A DNA stretch of 64,000 nt from SOIA01 sp964348015 (GTDB lineage: Bacteria; Acidobacteriota; Aminicenantia; Aminicenantales; Aminicenantaceae), in contig CAYGBC010000039.1 of assembly GCA_964348015.1 (NCBI GenBank), positions 62,001-126,000 of the forward strand. Reading direction: 5' to 3'. The first letter of the stretch is position 1. Every line of letters starts with the position of its first letter. Below are positions 16,145 through 24,045 of the stretch, in pieces. A model generated the notes under the pieces. That model ran no database searches. It had not been told where the DNA came from and worked only from the letters and a program-made list of their open reading frames with translations. The translations under genes and the position numbers were made by a program.

Positions 16145-16201
16145 TTGACAATAATTCAGGCAAGTCTATAGAATAGACGGGTACTTTAGACCTGATATTA
16201 T
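16145..16201 (+). promoter_or_regulatory. Tandem promoters of accA
   Basis: A distal promoter reads TTGACA (16145-16150), 16-bp spacer, TATAGA (16167-16172). A proximal -10, TATTAT (16196-16201), lies exactly 8 bases before the accA ATG, with a possible -35 TAGACG at 16174-16179. accA has no Shine-Dalgarno site, so the proximal promoter would give a leaderless mRNA and the distal one a leader of about 30 bases. Confidence 0.55.
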
Positions 16202-16209
16202 CCAAGCCG

Positions 16210-17166
16210 ATGAAAGAAGAAAAAGATTTCTACCAACTGGAAAAAGAGATTATCCTGCTCAAAGGAAAAATCGATGAACTTTTATTGAGTGAAGATCCCA
16301 AGGACAGAGAAAAAATCCCCCCGATCAAGAAGAAGATTGAGAAGGAATGGGAAAAGATACACCCCCACCTCACTCCGCTCCACATCGTGCAGCTCGCCCG
16401 TCATCCCAAGCGCCCGTACACATTGGATTACCTGGATTATTTGACCGAAGATTTCATGGAGATGCACGGCGACCGACGCGCGGGCGATGACCCCGCTCTC
16501 GTGACAGGGTTCGGGTTCTACAGGGGTCGCACCGTGGCTTTTATCGGACACCAAAAAGGACGGACAACGCGGCAGAGGATTGAACGCAACTTTGGCCAGC
16601 CCAACCCGGAAGGCTATCGGAAAGCGCTCAGAGTCATGAAATTGGCAGAAAAATTCGGGCATCCTGTCGTCACACTGATTGACACTCCCGGCGCCTATCC
16701 AGGAATCAGGGCCGAAGAGCAGGGCCAAGCCGAAGCCATCGCCTACAACCTGAAAGAGATCTCAAAGTTGAAAATTCCAGTGATCAACGTGGTTATCGGT
16801 GAAGGCGGAAGTGGAGGCGCTCTGGCCGTGGGCGTGGGAGACGCCATCCTGATGCTGGAGTATTCCTTCTACTCCGTAATTTCTCCGGAAGGGTGTGCAG
16901 CCATTCTCTGGAAAGACCAGGAGGCAACTTCCAAGGCTGCTTTGAGGTTGAAGATGGGGGCCAAAGACCTGAAGAAAATGGGGATTATCGAGAAGATCAT
17001 ACCAGAACCGCCGGGAGGGGCACACATCGATTATGAACAGACTTTCAAGAATGTGGATAAAGTCTTGAATCAAGTCTTAAAGAAGCTGGAGTCGAAATCT
17101 TCCGAGGCAAGGCTGGAAGAAAGATACGAGAAATTCCGGAAGATCGGGGTATTTTCAGAGAAATGA
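16210..17166 (+). CDS. accA: Acetyl-CoA carboxylase carboxyltransferase subunit alpha
   Basis: AccA with AccD transfers the carboxyl group from biotin to acetyl-CoA, the first step of fatty-acid synthesis. The 318-residue length is normal. Key blocks are 'ARHPKRPYTLDYL', 'FMEMHGDRRAGDDPALV', 'LIDTPGAYPGIRAEEQGQ' and 'EGGSGGALAVGVGD'. accD, accB and accC are not in the window. The ATG has no ribosome-binding site. The stop overlaps the hisS ATG (ATGA). Confidence 0.96.
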   Translation: MKEEKDFYQLEKEIILLKGKIDELLLSEDPKDREKIPPIKKKIEKEWEKIHPHLTPLHIVQLARHPKRPYTLDYLDYLTEDFMEMHGDRRAGDDPALVTGFGFYRGRTVAFIGHQKGRTTRQRIERNFGQPNPEGYRKALRVMKLAEKFGHPVVTLIDTPGAYPGIRAEEQGQAEAIAYNLKEISKLKIPVINVVIGEGGSGGALAVGVGDAILMLEYSFYSVISPEGCAAILWKDQEATSKAALRLKMGAKDLKKMGIIEKIIPEPPGGAHIDYEQTFKNVDKVLNQVLKKLESKSSEARLEERYEKFRKIGVFSEK

Positions 17167-18413
17167 AGAAGCGGATTCCTGCGATCAAAGGGACAAAGGA
17201 TATACTGCCTCAAGAGGCCAAAATCTGGCAGGCGGTTGAAGCCGTAGTCAAGAGAGTGTGCGAACTCTATGGCTACAAAGAGATCAGGACTCCGGTCTTT
17301 GAGGCCACAGAACTCTTCGAGAAGGGAACGGGAGAGACATCGGATATCGTCATCAAGGAAATGTACACCTTCACGGATAAAGGAGGACGGTCCTTAACCC
17401 TGCGGCCGGAATACACTCCTTCTGTGGTGCGGGCCATCATCGATCACCGGCTCAACCTGAAGCCCGACCCCCTGAGGTTTTACTTCATGGGGCCGATGTT
17501 CCGCTACGACAAGCCTCAAAAAGGACGGTACCGCCAGTTTCATCAGTTGGACGTGGAAGTTTTCGCCGAACAGGATCCGGCTGTGGATGCAGAGCTTGTG
17601 GAGATGGCGGACTTCCTTCTCGAAGAACTCAAAGTTGCGGATACGGAAACCCTGGTGAATTCTGTCGGGTGTAAAAAATGCCGGCCGTCTTATATCACGA
17701 AATTGAGAACGCAGGCGCAGAAGGAAAAACAGGAACTGTGCGAGGACTGCCAGAGGAAAGTACTCACCAATCCGTTGAGGATCTTTGACTGCAAAGTGGA
17801 GACGTGTCAGGACGTCGCAAAAAAATTTCCGATGATCACGGAGCATCTCTGCCAGGAATGTGAGGAACATTTCAAGCAGTTCTGCGCTTACCTGGAATTT
17901 TTCGGATTAGAATACAGGATTGAGCCTCGGTTGGTTCGAGGGATTGATTATTACACCAAGACGACTTTTGAGATTGTCTCTGCCAAGCTTGGAGCGCAAG
18001 ATGCGATTCTGGGCGGAGGGAGATATGATGATATGATGAAGGAATTCGGGGGGCCGGACATCTGCGGGATCGGGTTTGCGATGGGCTTAGAAAGGTTGCT
18101 GTCGGTCATCCCCAAAACTGAAAAGAAGGAGCCATTCCTGTATTTGGCGTATTTAGGGAAGAAGGCGAAAAAAACAGGTATGCTCCTGTCTCAGTTCCTG
18201 CGGAGAAAAGGGGTGGAATGCCTGATGGAGTACCGGGAAAAAAGCCTCAAAAGCCAGATGAGCCGGGCCAACAAACTCGGGGCCAGCTGGGTTTTGATCG
18301 TTGGTGAAGACGAGGTGAAAAAGGGAAAATATCAACTCAAGAACATGACCACGGGCCAGCAGGAAGAAAAAACTCAGGAGGACATCCTGGAAGTCATCCA
18401 GAAAGCTTCCTGA
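17163..18413 (+). CDS. hisS: Histidyl-tRNA synthetase
   Basis: HisRS is a class II synthetase. Motif 2 is seen in 'MGPMFRYDKPQKGRYRQF', the His-specific loop in 'LVRGIDYYTKTTFEI' and motif 3 in 'GIGFAMGLERL'. An insertion near residues 165-235 carries several Cys pairs ('GCKKC', 'CEDC', 'CQEC'), a feature also found in HisRS of some other bacteria and possibly metal-binding. The anticodon-binding domain is complete. It is coupled to accA by a 4-base overlap. Confidence 0.96.
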   Translation: MKKRIPAIKGTKDILPQEAKIWQAVEAVVKRVCELYGYKEIRTPVFEATELFEKGTGETSDIVIKEMYTFTDKGGRSLTLRPEYTPSVVRAIIDHRLNLKPDPLRFYFMGPMFRYDKPQKGRYRQFHQLDVEVFAEQDPAVDAELVEMADFLLEELKVADTETLVNSVGCKKCRPSYITKLRTQAQKEKQELCEDCQRKVLTNPLRIFDCKVETCQDVAKKFPMITEHLCQECEEHFKQFCAYLEFFGLEYRIEPRLVRGIDYYTKTTFEIVSAKLGAQDAILGGGRYDDMMKEFGGPDICGIGFAMGLERLLSVIPKTEKKEPFLYLAYLGKKAKKTGMLLSQFLRRKGVECLMEYREKSLKSQMSRANKLGASWVLIVGEDEVKKGKYQLKNMTTGQQEEKTQEDILEVIQKAS

Positions 18414-18446
18414 ATAATATGAGAAGTCCCCAACAAGGTTGATTCC

Positions 18447-20213
18447 ATGAATGCAGATAAACCTTCAACATGGAAGCGCACTGTCTACTGCGGAGAGGTC
18501 CGGCCGGAACACACCGGGCAGGAGGTCACACTTTTTGGCTGGGTCAACAGACAACGAGACATGGGAAATCTGGTTTTTATCGACCTCAGAGACAGAGAAG
18601 GTGTGGTTCAGGTGGTTGTGACCTCTGACAATCCGGCTCTCCTGGATGAAGCGAAAAAGATCCGGATGGAAAACGTCCTGGCCGTGAAGGGAACGGTGAA
18701 AGAAAGAGATGAAAAATCTCGGAACCCGCAGCTGCCGACCGGGGACGTCGAAGTGTTGGCGAAGGCATTGAAAGTCTTGAGCGTATCCAAAGTCCCTCCG
18801 TTTGTCATCGCCGATCCTCCCCAGGCATCGGAGGAACTGCGCTTTAAATACAGGTATATGGATATGAGACGGCCTTCCATGCAGCGCAGCATCAAACTCC
18901 GGCACAAGGCTGCGCTCGCCGCCAGGAATTTTCTGAGCCAAAACGGTTTTTTGGAGATAGAAACTCCGTTTTTGACAAAGTCCACGCCAGAAGGAGCCAG
19001 GGATTATCTCGTTCCCAGCCGGGAGTATAAAGGAAGGTTTTATGCTCTTCCGCAGTCTCCTCAGATTTTCAAGCAGCTGTTGATGATATCTGGATTTGAC
19101 CGGTATTTTCAAATCGTGCGGTGTTTTCGTGACGAAGATTTCCGGGCTGACCGTCAGGCGGAGTTCACGCAGATCGATATCGAGATGAGCTTCATCGAGC
19201 GCGAGGACCTCTTTAACTTGGTGGAAGCGATGATGGCTTCTGTGTTCGAGCTCGTCGGGGTCAAACCCGATCAGCCTTTTCCTCGTTTCTCGTATGAGGA
19301 GAGCATGGAGAGATTCGGGACGGATAAGCCTGACCTGCGATCGGAGATAGAAATTGTCGACCTGACCGAAGTCGGGGCAAAGCTGGAGTCGAGTCTTATC
19401 AAAGATGCGGTATCCAAGGGTGGAGTGTTGAAGGGATTGAGGGCAGAGAAGAGAGGCGGCCTTTCCCGCGGACAGCTCGATAAGATCGATCAAAAAGCCA
19501 AGAAGCTGGGAGGGAAGGGAATCATCTGGATCAAGAAGCCGGATGGCTTCAAATCGTCTCTCAAACTGGACGAAAAGAGCTTCAACCTCATCTGGAGCAC
19601 GCTAGAGGGCCAGGCCGAAGACTTGGTTTTACTGGTTGCGGATGAAAAAGATGTGGCCCTGAGAGTGCTTGGTGGGGTCAGAGCGGATTTTGTGGCCCAA
19701 CAGAAAGGGGATCAGAAGCTCTTCAAATTTGCATGGATCACGGATTTCCCCCTTTTCGAGTGGAGTGAGGAAGAGAAACGTCTCGTTTCCATGCACCATC
19801 CCTTTACCTCGCCGCATGAATCTGACCTGGATTTTCTGGAGAAGGAACCGCTCAAGGTCCGGGCCAAGGCGTACGACCTGGTTCTCAACGGGTTTGAGAT
19901 CGGAGGAGGCTCCGTCCGAATCCACGACCTTGACCTTCAAGGAAGGATCTTTAAGCTCCTCGGTTTGAGCGAGAAAGAAACCACAGAGAAGTTCGGGTTT
20001 TTCCTGGAAGCCCTCGCCTACGGAGCCCCTCCTCACGGTGGAATCGCCATGGGATTTGACCGAATCGTGATGCTCCTCGCTGGAGAAGAGTCTATTCGGG
20101 ACGTCATTCCCTTCCCCAAGACCACAAGTGCCTTGTGCTTGTTGACAGGTTCCCCTGCAGAAGTGGGCTCGAAGCAGCTCAAAGACCTCGGGCTGAAGAA
20201 AATAAAGGAATAG
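18447..20213 (+). CDS. aspS: Aspartyl-tRNA synthetase
   Basis: The 588-residue bacterial-type class IIb enzyme has an N-terminal OB-fold (about 15-115), motif 1/2 blocks 'FLEIETPFLTKSTPEGARD' and 'CFRDEDFRADRQAEFTQ', a GAD insertion (about 300-410) and the C-terminal 'GIAMGFDRIVMLL' with 'DVIPFPKTTSA'. The size and the GAD domain mark the bacterial form. Whether it charges only tRNA-Asp or also tRNA-Asn cannot be decided by eye. It lies 33 bases after hisS. Confidence 0.96.
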   Translation: MNADKPSTWKRTVYCGEVRPEHTGQEVTLFGWVNRQRDMGNLVFIDLRDREGVVQVVVTSDNPALLDEAKKIRMENVLAVKGTVKERDEKSRNPQLPTGDVEVLAKALKVLSVSKVPPFVIADPPQASEELRFKYRYMDMRRPSMQRSIKLRHKAALAARNFLSQNGFLEIETPFLTKSTPEGARDYLVPSREYKGRFYALPQSPQIFKQLLMISGFDRYFQIVRCFRDEDFRADRQAEFTQIDIEMSFIEREDLFNLVEAMMASVFELVGVKPDQPFPRFSYEESMERFGTDKPDLRSEIEIVDLTEVGAKLESSLIKDAVSKGGVLKGLRAEKRGGLSRGQLDKIDQKAKKLGGKGIIWIKKPDGFKSSLKLDEKSFNLIWSTLEGQAEDLVLLVADEKDVALRVLGGVRADFVAQQKGDQKLFKFAWITDFPLFEWSEEEKRLVSMHHPFTSPHESDLDFLEKEPLKVRAKAYDLVLNGFEIGGGSVRIHDLDLQGRIFKLLGLSEKETTEKFGFFLEALAYGAPPHGGIAMGFDRIVMLLAGEESIRDVIPFPKTTSALCLLTGSPAEVGSKQLKDLGLKKIKE

Positions 20214-20383
20214 GTTTTTAAGCTTGACTGTGATAATAATAAAGGACTCTTCAAGATATTAAAAAAGGGGAGTTCTGCTGCAAAGTATTTGAACGGACGA
20301 TACCCTCTTCCTGCAATAATCAGAATAATAATCAGGGAGGGAGATAGAAAATAAATGCAAATAATTTTAAGGAGGTAAACAGC

Positions 20384-21889
20384 ATGCGCTTGAAAAAAGA
20401 AATTCTATTCAGGCTGGTGTTCTTCTTCGCGGTCGTCTCCGCATTCAACCTGCTTCTTCTTTCCCAGACCTTCGACGCGATCAAGAACCGGGTGAGAGTT
20501 CATGTTCTGGAGAACGGGATGAAGTTTGTCGTCCTCTCACGGCATGAAGCTCCGGTTGTCTCCTTTCACGTGTATGCGGACGTGGGAAGCGCCAATGAGT
20601 CCTACGGGATCACGGGCATCTCTCACCTCCTGGAACACATGGCATTCAAGGGCACAAGGACTGTCGGCACCAATGACTATGAAGCCGAAAAGAAGATCCT
20701 CAAGGAGATGGACGCTCTGTATGAAGAGATCAAGCGGGAAAAGGCCAAAACAGCCCCGGATGACGAAAAACTCAAGGAAACGGAAAAGAGGTTTGAGGCT
20801 TTGCGTATTCAGGCAAAGGGATACGTCGTGAGCAATGACCTGATCGACATGATGCGCAGAGAGGGCGATCGTGGGATCAACGCTTACACCAGCAATGACG
20901 CCACTCAGTACATCGACAGCCTTCCCTCGAACAAGTTGGAGTTCTGGATGGCCGTGACTTCCGACAGATTCCTCAATCCTGTATTTCGTGAATTTTATAA
21001 AGAGAGAGACGTGGTCATGGAAGAAAGGCGTTTGGGCCTGGAAACCCGGCCGATAGGAAGGCTGGTTGAGGATTTTCTGGCCACAGCCTTCAAGGCACAT
21101 CCCTATCACCATTCCGTAGTCGGCCATATGTCGGATTTAAGAAATATCTCCCGTAAAGATGTGGAAGAGTACTTTAAAAGGTTTTACGGCCCGAGCAACC
21201 TGACTGTCGGAATTGTGGGAGACGTGCAGGCTGATGAGGTGTTCAAGATGGCCAAAATCTACTTTGGCCGGATTCCCAGCGGCCCAAAGCCAGAACCCGT
21301 AAGGACAGAAGAGCCCGAACAATGGGGAGAACGGCGGGTTATCGTGGAGGCCAAGTCCCAGCCCATGCTTCTCTTCGGCTATCACCGCCCCAATTTCCGA
21401 CACAAAGACAGCGCTCCCTTGGAAGCGTTGGCCAATATCATGGGCCAGGGGCGGTCTTCGAGACTTTATAGAGTATTAGTCAAGGAGAATAAGGTGGCGG
21501 TCGCGGCGCAGAGTTTCAACGGCTTTCCCGGTGAAAAGTTCTCGAACCTGATCGCTTTCTTTGCTGTGCCGGCACAGGGAAAAACGTCGGCCGAATGCCT
21601 GGCACTCATAGAGGAGGAGGTCGAAAAGATAAAAACGGAGTCTGTCACTCCTGAGGAGTTGACAAAATTCAAGAGAAACGAGATCAAGGGCTTTTTGTCT
21701 CAGATGAAATCCAACTCCAGCATGGCGGCCCTCTTGACTTATGCGGATGTCGTACTCGGAGATTGGCAGCTTCTGTTTGACCGGGTCCAAGAGATCAGCG
21801 CGGTCACCGCGGGGGACATCAAGCGTGTGGCTAACACCTACCTGATCAAGAAGCAGAGGACGGTCGGCGAGATTGTCTATGCCAAATAA
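20384..21889 (+). CDS. Periplasmic M16 zinc protease, catalytic member
   Basis: M16 proteases degrade peptides inside a clam-like chamber. An uncleaved-looking N-terminal hydrophobic segment (about 9-27) suggests export. The inverted zinc motif HxxEH is intact as 'HLLEH' (His81, Glu84, His85), and a third-ligand Glu is likely near residue 186 ('NKLEFWM'). A charged helical insertion (about 100-145) lies between them. The C-terminal half is a second M16 fold. ATG 20384 has a perfect AAGGAGG. The next gene is an M16 homologue without the zinc motif, so the two probably form a heterodimer like other bacterial paired M16B proteins. Confidence 0.93.
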   Translation: MRLKKEILFRLVFFFAVVSAFNLLLLSQTFDAIKNRVRVHVLENGMKFVVLSRHEAPVVSFHVYADVGSANESYGITGISHLLEHMAFKGTRTVGTNDYEAEKKILKEMDALYEEIKREKAKTAPDDEKLKETEKRFEALRIQAKGYVVSNDLIDMMRREGDRGINAYTSNDATQYIDSLPSNKLEFWMAVTSDRFLNPVFREFYKERDVVMEERRLGLETRPIGRLVEDFLATAFKAHPYHHSVVGHMSDLRNISRKDVEEYFKRFYGPSNLTVGIVGDVQADEVFKMAKIYFGRIPSGPKPEPVRTEEPEQWGERRVIVEAKSQPMLLFGYHRPNFRHKDSAPLEALANIMGQGRSSRLYRVLVKENKVAVAAQSFNGFPGEKFSNLIAFFAVPAQGKTSAECLALIEEEVEKIKTESVTPEELTKFKRNEIKGFLSQMKSNSSMAALLTYADVVLGDWQLLFDRVQEISAVTAGDIKRVANTYLIKKQRTVGEIVYAK

Positions 21890-21901
21890 AGAAAGGGAAA
21901 A

Positions 21902-23368
21902 ATGATGATGAAACATAAAAGACTGTTCAAGGCGTGTTCTGTAGTCTTTATTTTGATTTTTCTGTCCGGGCTTTCCCTCTTTGCGCAGAAAAATCCCAAG
22001 GAGAAGTTTGACTTTCCTCAGCTGAATCCGATCAAAATGCCCAAGGTGGAAACCGTTAAACTGAAGAACGGACTCAAGCTCTTTTTGGTAGAAGACCATG
22101 AATATCCGACAATCGATATAAGAGCTATGGTTCATGTCGGTTCCGTTTTTGAACCGGCTGCCAAGATCGGACTGGCTTCCATAACCGGGCAGGTCCTCCG
22201 GACGGGCGGCACATCATCGATGACAGGCGATGAGATCGACAAGGAACTGGAGACTCTGGCCGCCACAATATCGACGGGTATCGGTAAAGCGTCAGGTTAC
22301 ATCGGAGTTTCCGTCCTGAGCGAAGACATCGATAGGGCACTCGAAATTCTGGCTGATATTCTGATGAATCCGGCTTTTGCGGAGGATAAGATCCGGCTGG
22401 CCCAGATCCAGGAGCGAACAGCCATCGCCCGGAGGAATGATGATATCGGGCAGATCTCAAACCGCGAGTTCTACAAGATTATCTTCGGGAAAGACAGCCC
22501 CTATGCGCGTCACACCGAATATGACACGATTGCGGCGATTACCAGAGCTGATATTGTGGACTTCTATGAGAAATACTTTCACCCGAACAACATCCTGATG
22601 GCCGCATGGGGAGATTTCGACAGTAAAGAGATGGCGGCCCAGATCAGGAGAAATCTGGGGAAATGGAAAGCCGCCGAGGTCAATGTTCCCACTCTGCCCG
22701 AAGTCGAATATGAGTTTAAACCGACGGTCAACCTGATCCACAAGGAGGATGTGAATCAGTCTCACATCCTGCTTGGGCACATCGGAGGCTTGCTCAGCAA
22801 TCCCGATTACCCCGCCCTGAGCGTCATGAACTCCATTCTATCTTTTGACCGGATGTTCAAGAAGATCAGGACGGACGAGGGCCTTGCGTACAGTGTCTGG
22901 GGAAGCTACGGCGCCAATTTTCTGGCTCCCGGAGTCTTCAGCTGCGGAGCTCAGACGAAATCCGAGTCGACTGTCTATGCGATAGGTCTTATGATCAAAG
23001 AATTAGAGCGCATCAGAGGAGAGGAAGTGACTGATGAGGAGCTTTCCAAGGCCAAGGACCAGTATCTGAATTCCTTTGTATTCAATTTTTCGAGTCGTGC
23101 GCAGGTCGTCAACAGGATGATGACCTACGAATTCTTCGGTTACCCGCTTGATTTTATGGACAGAGTCAAGAAAGGAGTGGAGAAAGTCTCGAAGAGGGAT
23201 GTGCTGCGAGTGGCCCGGAAATACTTGCATCCGGATAAAGTCCGGATCCTTGTTGTCGGGAAAGAGGAGGATTTTGACAAGCCTCTCTCAACGCTGGGAG
23301 AGGTCCATGTTATCGATATCCAGATTCCTTCCTTGACGCCCAAGAAGAAGCCCTCGAACAAAAAGTAG
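21902..23368 (+). CDS. Periplasmic M16 family protein, non-catalytic partner
   Basis: The 488-residue protein has an N-terminal signal peptide (about 1-30) and two M16 domains. The zinc motif position reads 'GLASITGQVLRTGG' with no HxxEH, so it should be inactive as a protease. The C-terminal half keeps the substrate-binding type block 'DEGLAYSVWGSYG'. It starts 12 bases after the catalytic partner. Family knowledge predicts that both subunits are needed for activity. The substrate is unknown. Confidence 0.9.
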   Translation: MMMKHKRLFKACSVVFILIFLSGLSLFAQKNPKEKFDFPQLNPIKMPKVETVKLKNGLKLFLVEDHEYPTIDIRAMVHVGSVFEPAAKIGLASITGQVLRTGGTSSMTGDEIDKELETLAATISTGIGKASGYIGVSVLSEDIDRALEILADILMNPAFAEDKIRLAQIQERTAIARRNDDIGQISNREFYKIIFGKDSPYARHTEYDTIAAITRADIVDFYEKYFHPNNILMAAWGDFDSKEMAAQIRRNLGKWKAAEVNVPTLPEVEYEFKPTVNLIHKEDVNQSHILLGHIGGLLSNPDYPALSVMNSILSFDRMFKKIRTDEGLAYSVWGSYGANFLAPGVFSCGAQTKSESTVYAIGLMIKELERIRGEEVTDEELSKAKDQYLNSFVFNFSSRAQVVNRMMTYEFFGYPLDFMDRVKKGVEKVSKRDVLRVARKYLHPDKVRILVVGKEEDFDKPLSTLGEVHVIDIQIPSLTPKKKPSNKK

Positions 23369-23414
23369 GAAGTTGCGGGGATTCAGAAGACACGGGTAAA
23401 TTTTCGCTGAGATT

Positions 23415-24017
23415 TCAAGAAAATTCATGCTTTTTTTCCATGAAGACCGCATACAGATGCCTCTTCTTCCGTGAGAAAGGCTCGATGTGAACAGAATCTT
23501 TAATGAAGTAAATGTCGAAGCCCGCTGAAAAATAAGCGCGGATTTCTTTTTTGGACAGATTCTTTTTATCCGGGGGATTTTTGTCGCTGAAACACAGAAG
23601 ATAGAACTTTCCCTGCGGCTTTAAGGAATTGGAAATGAGCCTTATGTATTTGGGCTTATTCCGCTTGGATATATGGTGGAAGCACCCTCTATCCAGCGCA
23701 AAGTCGAATTTCTGTTCCAGTTTTAGTTTTAAGACATCCCCCGTGAAGTAATCGCACCGGACATTCCTTTTCCTGCAGCGCTCTTTGGCAATCTTGACAG
23801 CCGTGGGCGAGATGTCGATACCCATGACCCTGAATCCCTTTGAAGCGAGATAGATGGAATTTGTTCCGTCACCCGAACACAGGTCCAGAACAGTCCCCTT
23901 TTTAATTTTATTTTCTTTGACCAACCGGACGAGATACCTATCTGGCTGGCCGGAGTGCCAAGGGATTTTCTCCAGGCTGTAATTTTTATAAAAATCATCC
24001 CATCGTTTTTCACTCAT
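23415..24017 (-). CDS. SAM-dependent methyltransferase, class I
   Basis: The 200-residue protein has motif I 'VLDLCSGDGTNSIYLA', an acidic residue ending strand 2 in 'GIDISPTAVKIAK', and 'FDFALDRGCFHHI', which resembles TehB or thiopurine-type small-molecule methyltransferases. The N-terminal 'WDDFY...IPWHSGQPD' is also typical of that group. The substrate is not predictable. A GGAGA site lies about 10 bases before ATG 24017. It is downstream of the kinase-like membrane protein by 28 bases and may share its transcript. Confidence 0.85.
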   Translation of the reverse strand: MSEKRWDDFYKNYSLEKIPWHSGQPDRYLVRLVKENKIKKGTVLDLCSGDGTNSIYLASKGFRVMGIDISPTAVKIAKERCRKRNVRCDYFTGDVLKLKLEQKFDFALDRGCFHHISKRNKPKYIRLISNSLKPQGKFYLLCFSDKNPPDKKNLSKKEIRAYFSAGFDIYFIKDSVHIEPFSRKKRHLYAVFMEKKHEFS

Positions 24018-24045
24018 TTTGGCTGTCTCCTGATCGTTCTTGCCC

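Noticed and set aside
18465..19493. 342-codon open frame on the minus strand
   Set aside because: It is antisense to aspS, whose motifs fill the plus frame; the composition looks like a shadow.
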